Part shown: one piece after another, positions 8,865 to 17,524 of the stretch
How positions within the stretch are numbered: the first letter of the stretch is position 1
Layout of the letters: each line of letters starts with the position of its first letter
From: Mycolicibacterium bacteremicum
GTDB lineage: Bacteria > Actinomycetota > Actinomycetes > Mycobacteriales > Mycobacteriaceae
Assembly: GCF_002086115.1 (NCBI RefSeq)
Contig: NZ_MVHJ01000003.1
Coordinates: 248,001-312,000, forward strand
Direction of reading: 5' to 3'
Length of the DNA stretch: 64,000 bases
Translations under genes and position numbers: made by a program
The notes under the pieces: generated by a model
What the model saw: only the letters and a program-made list of their open reading frames with translations
Database searches by the model: none
What the model was told of the DNA's origin: nothing

Positions 8865-9005
8865 GTCCCAAACCATACGGCAAACCCGCCGAAATGCCAG
8901 TCCGAGAACTTTTCGTCGCTGTGCGCGCTAAGGCTGTCAGTTTCGTTTTCAGGCCGTATCGTGGCCGCCGCATCACCACAACAGAACCCCGTCGGAGGTA
9001 GCACC

Positions 9006-9929
9006 ATGACGTCTGCCCAGAACGAATCGCAGGTACTCGGCGATCTCGCCGCACGGCAACTCGCCAACGCCACGAAGACCGTTCCCCAGCTTTCGACCAT
9101 CACCCCGCGTTTCCTGTTGCACCTGCTGTCCTGGGTGCCCGTCGAGGCCGGCATCTACCGGGTGAACCGGGTGGTGAACCCCGACCGGGTCGCGATCCAC
9201 GCCGACGAGGGCGCCGGCACCGACGACCCGCTGCCCGAGACCTACGTCGACTACGAGACCAGTCCCCGCGAGTACACGCTGCGGTCCATCTCGACCCTGC
9301 TCGATGTGCACACCCGCGTCTCGGACCTGTACTCCAGCCCGCACGACCAGGTCGCCCAGCAGCTGCGCCTCACCATCGAGACGATCAAGGAGCGCCAGGA
9401 GTACGAGCTGGTCAACAATCCCGAGTACGGCCTGCTCTCGCAGGTCACCCCGGAACAGACCATCTCGACCCTGCGCGGCACCCCCACCCCGGACGACCTG
9501 GACTCGTTGATCACCAAGGTGTGGAAGACCCCGGCGTTCTTTCTGACCAACCCGCTGGGCGTGGCTGCCTTCGGACGTGAGGCCACTCGTCGGGGTGTGC
9601 CGCCGCCAGTGGTCAGCCTGTTCGGCGCCCAGTTCATCACCTGGCGTGGCATCCCGATCGTCCCGAGTGACAAGGTGCCGGTCACCGATGGCAGGACCAA
9701 GTTCATCCTGGTCCGCACCGGCGAGGAGCGCCAGGGTGTGGTCGGTCTGTTCCAACCGGGACTGGTCGGCGAACAGGCCCCCGGCCTGTCGGTGCGCTTC
9801 ACCGGGATCAACCGGTCGGCGATCGCGTCCTACCTGGTCACCCTGTACTCGTCGCTGGCAGTGCTGACCGACGATGCGCTGGCGGTTCTCGAGGACGTCG
9901 GAGTGGACCACTTCCATGAGTACAAGTGA
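9006..9929 (+). CDS. srpI: Family 2A encapsulin shell protein (major membrane protein I / 35 kDa antigen)
   Basis: 307 residues, very similar to the M. leprae 35 kDa antigen (MMP-I) and to SrpI-type family 2A encapsulins. These HK97-fold proteins self-assemble into a closed shell around a cysteine desulfurase. Recognisable stretches include PETYVDYETSPREYTLRSIS, RVSDLYSSPHDQ and the C-terminal LYSSLAVLTDDALAVLEDVGVD. ATG 9006 is preceded by GGAGGT at 6-nt spacing, a strong ribosome site suiting a highly expressed shell. The 3' end overlaps the cargo gene by 14 nt. A 301-nt divergent region upstream also holds the minus-strand polycysteine ORF. Confidence 0.92.
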   Translation: MTSAQNESQVLGDLAARQLANATKTVPQLSTITPRFLLHLLSWVPVEAGIYRVNRVVNPDRVAIHADEGAGTDDPLPETYVDYETSPREYTLRSISTLLDVHTRVSDLYSSPHDQVAQQLRLTIETIKERQEYELVNNPEYGLLSQVTPEQTISTLRGTPTPDDLDSLITKVWKTPAFFLTNPLGVAAFGREATRRGVPPPVVSLFGAQFITWRGIPIVPSDKVPVTDGRTKFILVRTGEERQGVVGLFQPGLVGEQAPGLSVRFTGINRSAIASYLVTLYSSLAVLTDDALAVLEDVGVDHFHEYK

Positions 9930-11751
9930 CGGGCACGAAATTCGATCGCTGGATGCCGAAAGTGACCTGCCGATAAGCGAAGCCGAGCTGGCGGCGCTGG
10001 CGACCCAACTGTTCGCGACGAGCATCCGGCCCGGCCCGGACAGCCCGCCGGTGGTGACGCAACCCGCCCCGCGCGGGGTCACCCCGGACACCACCACGGC
10101 CGCCTCGGCGGGCTCCACCGCCGCGGGGGCAGCGCACCACGGCACCCCGGCCGAGTTCGTGACGGTGCCGGAGTTCAACATTCCGGTACCGAGTTCGCCG
10201 GGCCCGGAAGCGTTTCCGCCGGGCGTGGCGCCGGTGGCGCCGCGAGGCAACGCCGCGAGCCCGGCCGTCTCCTTCCGGGGACTGGAAGGGTTCGCGGTCC
10301 CGACCGGCCTCGTTTCGACGGCGCCCGGCGTGTTGGCCGCTCCCCCGTCAGCACCGGTGGCACCTCGCGGCCACGCACCCACCTGGCCGGGCGCCGTCCC
10401 GGACATACCGAACCTCGGGTGGACGGGCGCCGCGCCGGCGTCCCACGATGCCGATGGGTACTACTTCCTGCAGCCCACGAAGACGCACCACGTGACCGCC
10501 GAGCCTGTTCCGCTGCTGCCCGACAACCATGAGATCTTCGATGTCCGGGCCATCCGCGCCGACTTCCCGATCCTGCGCGAAACGGTCAACGGGAAACCGC
10601 TGATCTGGTTCGACAATGCGGCGACGACGCAGAAGCCGCAGGCGGTCATCGACAGGCTGGCCTACTTCTACGCGCACGAGAACTCGAACATCCACCGCGC
10701 GGCGCACGAGCTGGCGGCACGCGCCACCGACGCCTACGAGGAAGCCCGGGACATGGTGCGGCGCTTCATCAACGCCGGCAAGAGCGAACAGATCATCTTC
10801 GTGCGCGGCACCACCGAGGCCATCAACCTGGTCGCCCACTCCTGGGGCGGCAAGCACCTGGGGCCCGGTGACGAGATCGTCATCACCCACCTGGAGCATC
10901 ACGCCAATATCGTTCCGTGGCAGTTGCTTTCGCAGCAATCGGGCGCGGTGCTCAAGGTCGCCCCGGTCGATGATGCCGGCAATCTGCTGCTCGGCGAGTT
11001 CGAGAAGCTGCTCGGACCGAAGACCAAACTGGTCGCCGCCACCCAGGTCTCCAACGCGCTCGGCACGGTGACACCGGTGGACAAGATCGTCGAGCTCGGG
11101 CACCGCTACGGCGCCCGGGTGCTGATCGACGGCGCGCAGTCGATTCCGCACATCCCGCTCGACGTGCAGGCGCTCGGCGCGGACTTCTTCGTCTTCTCCG
11201 GGCACAAGATCTTCGGGCCCACCGGGATCGGCGTCCTGTACGGCACCGAGGAGGCGCTGGAGGAGACTCCGCCCTGGCAGGGCGGCGGCAACATGATCGC
11301 CGATGTCACCCTGGATCGCGCCATCTATCAGGGTATTCCGAACAAGTTCGAGGCGGGCACCGGGAACATCGCCGATGCCGTCGGTCTCGGCGAGGCGTTG
11401 CGGTACGTGGAGCGGATCGGCATCGAGCGCATCGCGGCCTACGAGCACGCACTGCTGGACTACGCGACACCACGACTGGCCGACATCACGGGTGTGCGAC
11501 TGGTCGGCACCGCCGAGGAGAAGGCCAGCGTGCTGTCCTTCGTGCTGGCCGGGCATGAACCGCTGGAGGTGGGCAAGGCGCTCAACGCCGAGGGCATCGC
11601 GGTGCGGGCCGGGCATCACTGCGCCCAGCCGATCCTGCGTCGGCTCGGTCTGGAAGCGACTGTGCGGCCGTCGTTCGCGTTCTACAACACCTTCGACGAG
11701 ATCGACGTCTTCATCGACGCGGTCCGCCGCATCGCGCAGGGGTCTGTCTAG
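9916..11751 (+). CDS. Encapsulated cysteine desulfurase with long disordered N-terminal cargo extension
   Basis: 611 residues. Residues about 205-611 form a SufS-type (class II) PLP cysteine desulfurase: PLP Lys431 in FSGHKIFGP and persulfide Cys569 in RAGHHCAQP. It releases sulfane sulfur from L-cysteine. Residues 1-200 are rich in Pro, Ala and Gly and disordered-looking, with three copies of APRG (51-54, 108-111, 149-152). Such extensions in family 2A systems load the enzyme into the encapsulin. Start ATG 9916 lies inside the shell gene's last codons, so shell and cargo are coupled. A strong hairpin follows the stop. Confidence 0.92.
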   Translation: MSTSDGHEIRSLDAESDLPISEAELAALATQLFATSIRPGPDSPPVVTQPAPRGVTPDTTTAASAGSTAAGAAHHGTPAEFVTVPEFNIPVPSSPGPEAFPPGVAPVAPRGNAASPAVSFRGLEGFAVPTGLVSTAPGVLAAPPSAPVAPRGHAPTWPGAVPDIPNLGWTGAAPASHDADGYYFLQPTKTHHVTAEPVPLLPDNHEIFDVRAIRADFPILRETVNGKPLIWFDNAATTQKPQAVIDRLAYFYAHENSNIHRAAHELAARATDAYEEARDMVRRFINAGKSEQIIFVRGTTEAINLVAHSWGGKHLGPGDEIVITHLEHHANIVPWQLLSQQSGAVLKVAPVDDAGNLLLGEFEKLLGPKTKLVAATQVSNALGTVTPVDKIVELGHRYGARVLIDGAQSIPHIPLDVQALGADFFVFSGHKIFGPTGIGVLYGTEEALEETPPWQGGGNMIADVTLDRAIYQGIPNKFEAGTGNIADAVGLGEALRYVERIGIERIAAYEHALLDYATPRLADITGVRLVGTAEEKASVLSFVLAGHEPLEVGKALNAEGIAVRAGHHCAQPILRRLGLEATVRPSFAFYNTFDEIDVFIDAVRRIAQGSV

Positions 11752-11755
11752 GACC

Positions 11756-11817
11756 CGCGAGCAGGCGTGAATACCCCCTATTGCACGAGAAATAGGGGGT
11801 ATTTGCGTCTGCTCGCG
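11756..11817 (+). terminator. Terminator after the encapsulin operon
   Basis: A 25-bp near-perfect stem (11756-11780 with 11793-11817) around a 12-nt loop. The three mismatches form G-U pairs in the plus-strand transcript, so the RNA stem is fully paired on that strand. It lies 5 nt after the desulfurase stop. Confidence 0.8.
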
Positions 11818-11852
11818 CAGAAGTATGGGCGGCTGCTCACCGCAGCCTCACC

Positions 11853-12131
11853 ATGGAGCGCATGAGTCAACGCGCCACCGCACATACCTCGCGTCGGGAG
11901 ATCGACGTCGCCGTCGGCATTCTGGTCGGGTTGCGTGGCTGCTCGGACCGCGCCGCCTTCGACGAGTTGGTCGGCGTGGTCCGCGATACCGGGATCGGTA
12001 TCGGTGCCATCGCCACCGGACTGGCCGCACTCGCCAGCGGCGGATCCTCGGCCGGGCACGACGAGGCCTTCGCCGCCTGGGGTGACCTGGTCACGCGACG
12101 ACGCGTACTGCCCGCCGCCGTCGTCTCCTGA
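11853..12131 (+). CDS. Small ANTAR-like protein heading the organosulfur operon
   Basis: 92 residues. Residues about 14-62 fit an ANTAR domain: SRREIDVAVGILVGLRG, then AAFDELVGVV and GAIATGLAAL, like the AkGiL..rl..s..eAf..L pattern. ANTAR domains bind dual-hexaloop RNA and cause antitermination. Here it stands alone, with no sensor domain. It ends 1 nt before the first monooxygenase, so it is probably cotranscribed and could regulate this operon; that role is inferred. ATG 11853 or 11862 are alternative starts, neither with a clear ribosome site. Confidence 0.6.
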   Translation: MERMSQRATAHTSRREIDVAVGILVGLRGCSDRAAFDELVGVVRDTGIGIGAIATGLAALASGGSSAGHDEAFAAWGDLVTRRRVLPAAVVS

Positions 12132-12132
12132 C

Positions 12133-13512
12133 GTGGCGAGCACCTCGAAGCCCGTCGTCCTCAACGCGTTCTCGATGGACGCGGTGTCACATGTGAACTA
12201 TGGGCTGTGGCGGCATCCCCGCGATCAGACCCACCGGTACAACACCATCGAATACTGGACCGAGCTGGCCCGGCTCCTCGACGAGGGCCGATTCGATGCC
12301 CTGTTCATCGCCGACGCGCTGGGGCTGCTGGACACCTATGCCGGCAGCGCCGCGGCCTCGCTGCGCACCGGAACCCAGTCCCCGGTCAGCGATCCGCTGC
12401 TGGTGGTGTCGGCGATGGCCGCCGCCACGACCCACCTCGGATTCGGTGTCACGGTGTCCACCACCTACGAGCATCCATACTTGCTGGCCCGCAAGTTCAG
12501 CACGCTGGACCACCTGACCGGCGGGCGGATCGCGTGGAACATCGTCACCTCGCAATTGGAGAGTGCAGCACGCAATCTCGGGTTGGACCGCCAGATACCG
12601 CACGATGAGCGCTATGACCGTGCCGAGGAATTCCTGGAGGTCACCTACAAGCTGTGGGAGAGCTCGTGGGAGGACGGTGCCGTGGTGCGCGACCGCGACC
12701 GCGGCATCTACACCGATCCGGCCAAGGTGCACGGCATCGGCCATCACGGAAGGTACTTCACCGTCCCCGACGCCCACCTGTCCGAGCCGAGCCCGCAACG
12801 GACACCGGTGCTGTTTCAGGCCGGCGGTTCACCGCGCGGTCAGTTGTTCGCCGCACAGCACGCCGAGACGGTCTTCGTGGCCGGCGCCGACGCCGCGGGC
12901 ATCCGCCGCAGTGTCGAGGGGACGAAGGCGTTGGCCGCCGAGCACGGCCGCGATCCGGACTCGCTGAACTTCATCAGCGCGCTGTCGGTGGTGGTCGACG
13001 ACACCGAACCCGGGGCGCGCGCCAAACTCGCCGACTACCAGTCCTATTTCAGCGTCGAGGGCGCGCTGGCGCATTATTCGGCCAGCACCGGAGTCGACTT
13101 CTCCGGCCAGGATCTCGACACGCCCATCGGCCACCACCACACCGACTCCAACAGGTCTCTGCTGAACATGTTCGCCGGGGCCGATCGGCAGTGGACACTG
13201 CGCCAGGCACTGGCACCGGCACACCAGTTCGGCCGGTCGCACACCCTGGTCGGAACGCCCGCCGCGGTGGCCGACCAGCTCGAGCGCTGGCTCGCCGACA
13301 GCGGTACCGATGGCATCAACCTCATCCATATCGTCAACCCGGACAGCTACCGGGATTTCGCCGAACTCGTTGTCCCCGAACTGGACCGGCGCGGGCGGTT
13401 GCGCCCGCGCCCGCACCACCGCGCCACCCTGCGGGAACGCCTGTACGGGCGGCCCCGGGTACGCGATGACCATCCGGCCGCCCGGTATCGCAATACTGTG
13501 GAGTCGCGATGA
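12133..13512 (+). CDS. NtaA/SoxA/DszA-family FMN-dependent monooxygenase
   Basis: 459 residues from GTG 12133. The bacterial-luciferase-like fold is seen in YGLWRHPRDQTHRY, GGRIAWNIVTSQLESAARN and SPQRTPVLFQAG, typical of the nitrilotriacetate / dibenzothiophene-sulfone monooxygenase branch. It uses FMNH2 from a separate reductase and O2 to cleave C-N or C-S bonds; the neighbouring SsuD-like gene points to organosulfur. It starts 1 nt after the ANTAR-like gene and overlaps the next gene by 4 nt (ATGA). No flavin reductase is encoded in this operon. The substrate is unknown. Confidence 0.85.
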   Translation: MASTSKPVVLNAFSMDAVSHVNYGLWRHPRDQTHRYNTIEYWTELARLLDEGRFDALFIADALGLLDTYAGSAAASLRTGTQSPVSDPLLVVSAMAAATTHLGFGVTVSTTYEHPYLLARKFSTLDHLTGGRIAWNIVTSQLESAARNLGLDRQIPHDERYDRAEEFLEVTYKLWESSWEDGAVVRDRDRGIYTDPAKVHGIGHHGRYFTVPDAHLSEPSPQRTPVLFQAGGSPRGQLFAAQHAETVFVAGADAAGIRRSVEGTKALAAEHGRDPDSLNFISALSVVVDDTEPGARAKLADYQSYFSVEGALAHYSASTGVDFSGQDLDTPIGHHHTDSNRSLLNMFAGADRQWTLRQALAPAHQFGRSHTLVGTPAAVADQLERWLADSGTDGINLIHIVNPDSYRDFAELVVPELDRRGRLRPRPHHRATLRERLYGRPRVRDDHPAARYRNTVESR

Positions 13513-14606
13513 GTATCCACCTGCACTGGTATCTACCGACCAACGGCGACAGCCGCGAGATCGTCGGTTCCGGCGATGACTCGGACCGGGTTGCCGGCCC
13601 TTCGGCCAACCGGATCCGCCCACCCACGATCGACTACCTCGGCCAGGTGGCCCGTACCGCCGAACTGCTCGGCTTCGAGGCCGTGCTGACCCCTACCGGC
13701 ACCTGGTGCGAAGACGCCTGGATCACGACGGCCGCGCTCAGTCAGACCACGTCCCGGCTGAAGTTCCTGGTCGCATTCCGGCCCGGATTCATCTCCCCCA
13801 CCCTCGCGGCCCACCAGGCGGCGAGTTTCCAGCGGGTGTCGGGCGGTCGGTTGCTGCTCAACATCGTCACCGGCGGCGATCCGGTGGAACAGGCCCGCTA
13901 CGGTGACCACCTCGACCACGACGAGCGGTACCGCCGCACGGATGAATTCCTGCGCGTGCTGCGCGGTGTCTCGGATGACACGAGCTTCGACTTCGCCGGC
14001 GATCACTACCGCATCGAGGGTGCGCATATCGACTACGGCGACTGGGATCCCCCGCAGATCTTCTTCGGCGGTGCCTCACCGGCGGCTGAAGAGGTTGCCG
14101 CACAATACGTCGACGTGTATCTCGCGTGGGGTGAGACGCCCGGCCAGATCGCCGAACGTATCGAGCGCATCCGCAGCCGCGCCGCGGAATTCGGCCGCAC
14201 CCTGGAGTTCGGGATCCGGCTGCACGTCATCAGCCGGGACACCTCCGAGCAGGCATGGGCACACGCCGATCGGTTGCTCGCCGGGATCAGCGACGACCGC
14301 ATCGCCGCGGCCCAGCAGATGTTCGCCCGCACGGAATCCGTCGGTCAGCAGCGGATGACGGCCCTGCACGGGGGCCGAACCGCAGACCTGGAGATCTCGC
14401 CGAACCTGTGGGCCGGTTACGGACTGGTACGCGGCGGTGCAGGCACCGCACTCGTCGGCAGCCACACCGAGGTGGCCGATAGGATCGCCGAATACCACCA
14501 GCTGGGCATCAACCACTTCATCCTGTCCGGCCAACCACACATCGAAGAGGCGTTCTGGTTCGCGGAGGGAGCGAAAGCCGTGCTGCACGAACGGGGTCTG
14601 GTGTGA
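13509..14606 (+). CDS. SsuD-like FMNH2-dependent alkanesulfonate monooxygenase
   Basis: 365 residues. It starts HLHWYLPTNGD, contains TPTGTWCEDAW with a Cys (residue 67) matching the conserved active-site Cys of SsuD, and GGRLLLNIVTGGDPVEQ for flavin phosphate binding. SsuD releases sulfite from alkanesulfonates. The start overlaps the upstream monooxygenase (ATGA) and the end overlaps the acetyltransferase gene (GTGA), so three consecutive genes are translationally coupled. Exact sulfonate specificity cannot be read. Confidence 0.87.
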   Translation: MSIHLHWYLPTNGDSREIVGSGDDSDRVAGPSANRIRPPTIDYLGQVARTAELLGFEAVLTPTGTWCEDAWITTAALSQTTSRLKFLVAFRPGFISPTLAAHQAASFQRVSGGRLLLNIVTGGDPVEQARYGDHLDHDERYRRTDEFLRVLRGVSDDTSFDFAGDHYRIEGAHIDYGDWDPPQIFFGGASPAAEEVAAQYVDVYLAWGETPGQIAERIERIRSRAAEFGRTLEFGIRLHVISRDTSEQAWAHADRLLAGISDDRIAAAQQMFARTESVGQQRMTALHGGRTADLEISPNLWAGYGLVRGGAGTALVGSHTEVADRIAEYHQLGINHFILSGQPHIEEAFWFAEGAKAVLHERGLV

Positions 14607-15820
14607 GCCGCGATATCCGGGTGCTGACCTCCGAGGACGAACTCATCGAGGCGGGCAACATCTTTCGCGCCGCCATGATCGGTTTCCCGCCGCTCAACGA
14701 ACAGCAGCGCGGGCTCATCGGCAAGCTTCTGGAGCCGGGCCGCACCCTCGGCCTGTTCGCCGACGGCCGACTGGCCGCCACCGCGGATTCCACCACCAGC
14801 TCCCTGACCGTGCCCGGTGGCGCCCGCGTGAGTCACGCCGCGGTCACCCATGTCGGGGTGCTACCGTCCTACACCCGCCGCGGTATCGCCACCGAACTGT
14901 TGCACCATCAACTCCACGATATCGCCGGTCGCGGTGAGGTACTCGCCTCCCTGCGCGCCTCCGAGGCCACCATCTACGAACGCTTCGGTTACGCGGTTGC
15001 CACCACCACGGCCACCATCGAGGTCCGCACCGACCGCGCGGCCCTGCGCCCCGGTGTCGCCACGGGCGGGCCGGTGCGACTGCTCGATCCCGGCCAGGAA
15101 TGGGACGTGCTGCCCCGGATCTACGCGACCCACCGCGGACCCCGCCCCGGCAGCATCGACCGCAACGCGACATGGTGGTTGAACCAACAGCTGCGCGCCG
15201 AGGCAAATCCGGGCGCGAAATTCGTTGCCGTGCACGGGTCCCCGGGCGAGGAGACCGGGTTCGTGCGCTACCACCCGGTCGACACGGAAGCCTGGTTCAC
15301 CAGCGATCAGCGCACCGTCGTCGTCGACGACCTGTTCGCCCCGACCGAGCAGGCCCATATCGGTCTGCTGCGCTTCCTGCTGGATCTGGATCTGGTGGAC
15401 CGCCTGGTGTTCTCCCTAGCGCCGACCGACAGCCCGCTGCAGTGGTTGCTGCGGGACCGGCGCGCCGCACAGGTCACCGGATTGCGTGACGAAACCTGGC
15501 TGCGGGTTGTCGATGTGGCCGCCGCCCTGCGGGCCCGCAGCTATGCCGGCGCGCGCACCGTCACCGTCGGCATCGAAGATCCGCTGTTGGCACGCAACTC
15601 CGCGACCTATGCGATCTCCCCAGATGGCATCGACATCACTACGGCACCCGCACAACTGGACGCCGATATCACCGCGTTGGGCGCCGCGCTGCTGGGTGGT
15701 ACCTCGTGGCGCGACCTCGCGGCGGCCGGGCTGGTGCGGGTGCACGACGCGGACGCGCTGACGGCGGCGGACGAACTGTTCGCAGTGCCCCAGTCGCCGT
15801 ACGCGGGCATTTATTTCTGA
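14603..15820 (+). CDS. Eis-like N-acetyltransferase
   Basis: 405 residues with the Eis architecture: N-terminal GNAT (acetyl-CoA loop THVGVLPSYTRRGIAT, about 73-88), a second GNAT-like region, and a C-terminal SCP2-like domain ending in GIYF. Eis uses a Tyr (here in IYERFGYA, about 123-130) as acid and its terminal Phe carboxylate as base; both are present. Eis enzymes acetylate amines of antibiotics or proteins. Being GTGA-coupled to two desulfurising monooxygenases suggests a small-molecule amine substrate here (inference). This is not the eis locus of M. tuberculosis, which lies after comEA. Confidence 0.82.
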   Translation: MSRDIRVLTSEDELIEAGNIFRAAMIGFPPLNEQQRGLIGKLLEPGRTLGLFADGRLAATADSTTSSLTVPGGARVSHAAVTHVGVLPSYTRRGIATELLHHQLHDIAGRGEVLASLRASEATIYERFGYAVATTTATIEVRTDRAALRPGVATGGPVRLLDPGQEWDVLPRIYATHRGPRPGSIDRNATWWLNQQLRAEANPGAKFVAVHGSPGEETGFVRYHPVDTEAWFTSDQRTVVVDDLFAPTEQAHIGLLRFLLDLDLVDRLVFSLAPTDSPLQWLLRDRRAAQVTGLRDETWLRVVDVAAALRARSYAGARTVTVGIEDPLLARNSATYAISPDGIDITTAPAQLDADITALGAALLGGTSWRDLAAAGLVRVHDADALTAADELFAVPQSPYAGIYF

Positions 15821-15901
15821 ACCGGCGAATAGCTTCGTCCTGAGCCAAACCGGTGCCGGCGCTTCGACGTTGGGCGATCATCTTCTTCATGTTGGTGTGC
15901 G

Positions 15902-17524
15902 ATGGCTCTGTTTGACGTCTCTGAACTCGCCGTCACCCTGCACACCGGAAACCGCGCCACCGGTCGGCGCGCGGTGCGGGCCGTCGAGTCCTTCAGTTTC
16001 TCCGTCGACGATGGTGAGACCCTGGCCATCGTCGGGGAATCCGGCTCGGGCAAGAGTGTCTCGTTGCTCGCCGCGACCCGACTGCTCGGGGAGAATGCCG
16101 ACGTCGCAGGAAGTGTCCGGTTCCGGGACCGCGATCTGCTGACGCTGAGTCCGCGCGAACTGCGGCGCACGCTGGGCCGGGACATCGGCTTCGTCTTCCA
16201 GGATCCGCAGAGCAATCTGCATCCGTTCAAGACGGTCGGCACACAGATCGACGAGGTGTTGCGCATCCACCGGTTCGGTGACCGCGGGGCCCGGCGCCGC
16301 CGGGTCGTCGAACTACTCGACGAGGTCGGCATCGCCGACCCGGACAACGCCTACCACAGCTACCCGGCCGAGTTCTCCGGCGGGATGCGTCAGCGCGTGA
16401 TGATCGCCATCGCCATCGCCCTCAACCCGGCGCTCATCATCGCCGACGAACCGACCACCGCTCTCGATGTCAGTGTGCAGGCGGGCATCCTGCGTCTGCT
16501 CAGCCGACTGCAACGCGATCACGGCACCGCCATCGTGTTCGTCAGCCACGATCTCGGTGTCGTGCACGAGATCGCGGACACCGTCGTCGTCGTGCGCGAC
16601 GGCCGCGTCGTGGAGCAGGGCCCGCGAGACCGGATCTACCGTTCCCCACACGAGGAGTACACCCGCCAGCTCCTGGCCGCGTCGCGGTTACACGATGTCA
16701 CCGATATCCCGCACCGCGCTCCGGCGCACCACGAGCCGCTGCTCCGCGTGACCGGGATGCGGAAGTCCTACCGCGACCGCACCCGCAAAGAGCGTCGCAC
16801 GGTGATCGACGGACTGGACTTCACCATCGGCCGCGGCGAGATCGTCGGCCTTGTCGGTGAATCCGGCTCCGGCAAGTCGACGGTGGGCCGGATCGTTGCC
16901 GGACTGCAGTACGCGGACGCCGGGCAGATCACGCTGGCCGGCACCCGGTACCCGACCGCCGTCGATGACGGTGTGCCGCCGCTGGCGCAGGCCACCCGAC
17001 GTGCCGTGCAGCTGGTGTTCCAGGATCCGTACTCCAGCCTCAATCCCCGCCGCACCGTATCGCAATCGTTGGCCGAGCCGCTGCTCGCTCAAGGAACCGA
17101 CCGGTCTCTGATCCGATCGAAGGTTGCAGCGGCCGCCGATGCCGCGCGGCTGCCCGGCGCTCTTCTGGACCGCCGGCCCGCCGAACTGTCCGGCGGACAG
17201 CGGCAGCGGGTGGCCATCGCCCGCGCGTTGGTGCTGTCCCCGCAATTGATCGTCGCCGACGAGGCGCTGTCCTCCCTGGACGTCACCACCCAGGCCGAGA
17301 TCATCGAGCTCATCCGACGACTCGTCGCAGAGCAGCAGACGGCGTTCCTGTTCATCACCCATGACCTCGGCGTGGTGTCCTCGCTCGCCAATCGGGTCAT
17401 CGTGCTCGGTCCCGATGGTGTCGAGGAAACCGGTGATACCACACAAGTTTTCACCACACCACAGTCCGCGTACACCCGCGCGTTGCTCGATGCGGTGCCC
17501 CGGGTGACGGCCTTCGCCTCGTGA
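15902..17524 (+). CDS. Dipeptide/oligopeptide-type ABC transporter ATPase, two fused ATP-binding domains
   Basis: 540 residues carrying two complete nucleotide-binding domains (DppD-DppF fusion). Walker A GESGSGKS occurs at residues 45-52 and again at about 318-326. Signatures FSGGMRQRV and LSGGQRQRV and two Walker B segments (IIADEPTTALD, IVADEALSSLD) follow. It powers import through the two downstream permeases. It is 81 nt after the Eis-like gene and overlaps the next permease start (GTGA). The context suggests the ligand is an organosulfur compound such as a peptide or glutathione-like molecule (inference). Confidence 0.9.
   Translation: MALFDVSELAVTLHTGNRATGRRAVRAVESFSFSVDDGETLAIVGESGSGKSVSLLAATRLLGENADVAGSVRFRDRDLLTLSPRELRRTLGRDIGFVFQDPQSNLHPFKTVGTQIDEVLRIHRFGDRGARRRRVVELLDEVGIADPDNAYHSYPAEFSGGMRQRVMIAIAIALNPALIIADEPTTALDVSVQAGILRLLSRLQRDHGTAIVFVSHDLGVVHEIADTVVVVRDGRVVEQGPRDRIYRSPHEEYTRQLLAASRLHDVTDIPHRAPAHHEPLLRVTGMRKSYRDRTRKERRTVIDGLDFTIGRGEIVGLVGESGSGKSTVGRIVAGLQYADAGQITLAGTRYPTAVDDGVPPLAQATRRAVQLVFQDPYSSLNPRRTVSQSLAEPLLAQGTDRSLIRSKVAAAADAARLPGALLDRRPAELSGGQRQRVAIARALVLSPQLIVADEALSSLDVTTQAEIIELIRRLVAEQQTAFLFITHDLGVVSSLANRVIVLGPDGVEETGDTTQVFTTPQSAYTRALLDAVPRVTAFAS

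Noticed and set aside
14603..15820. Calling this gene eis itself.
   Set aside because: It keeps Eis architecture and terminal Phe, but it is in an organosulfur operon 36 kb from the comEA-degV locus where eis lies in M. tuberculosis; paralogy is more likely.
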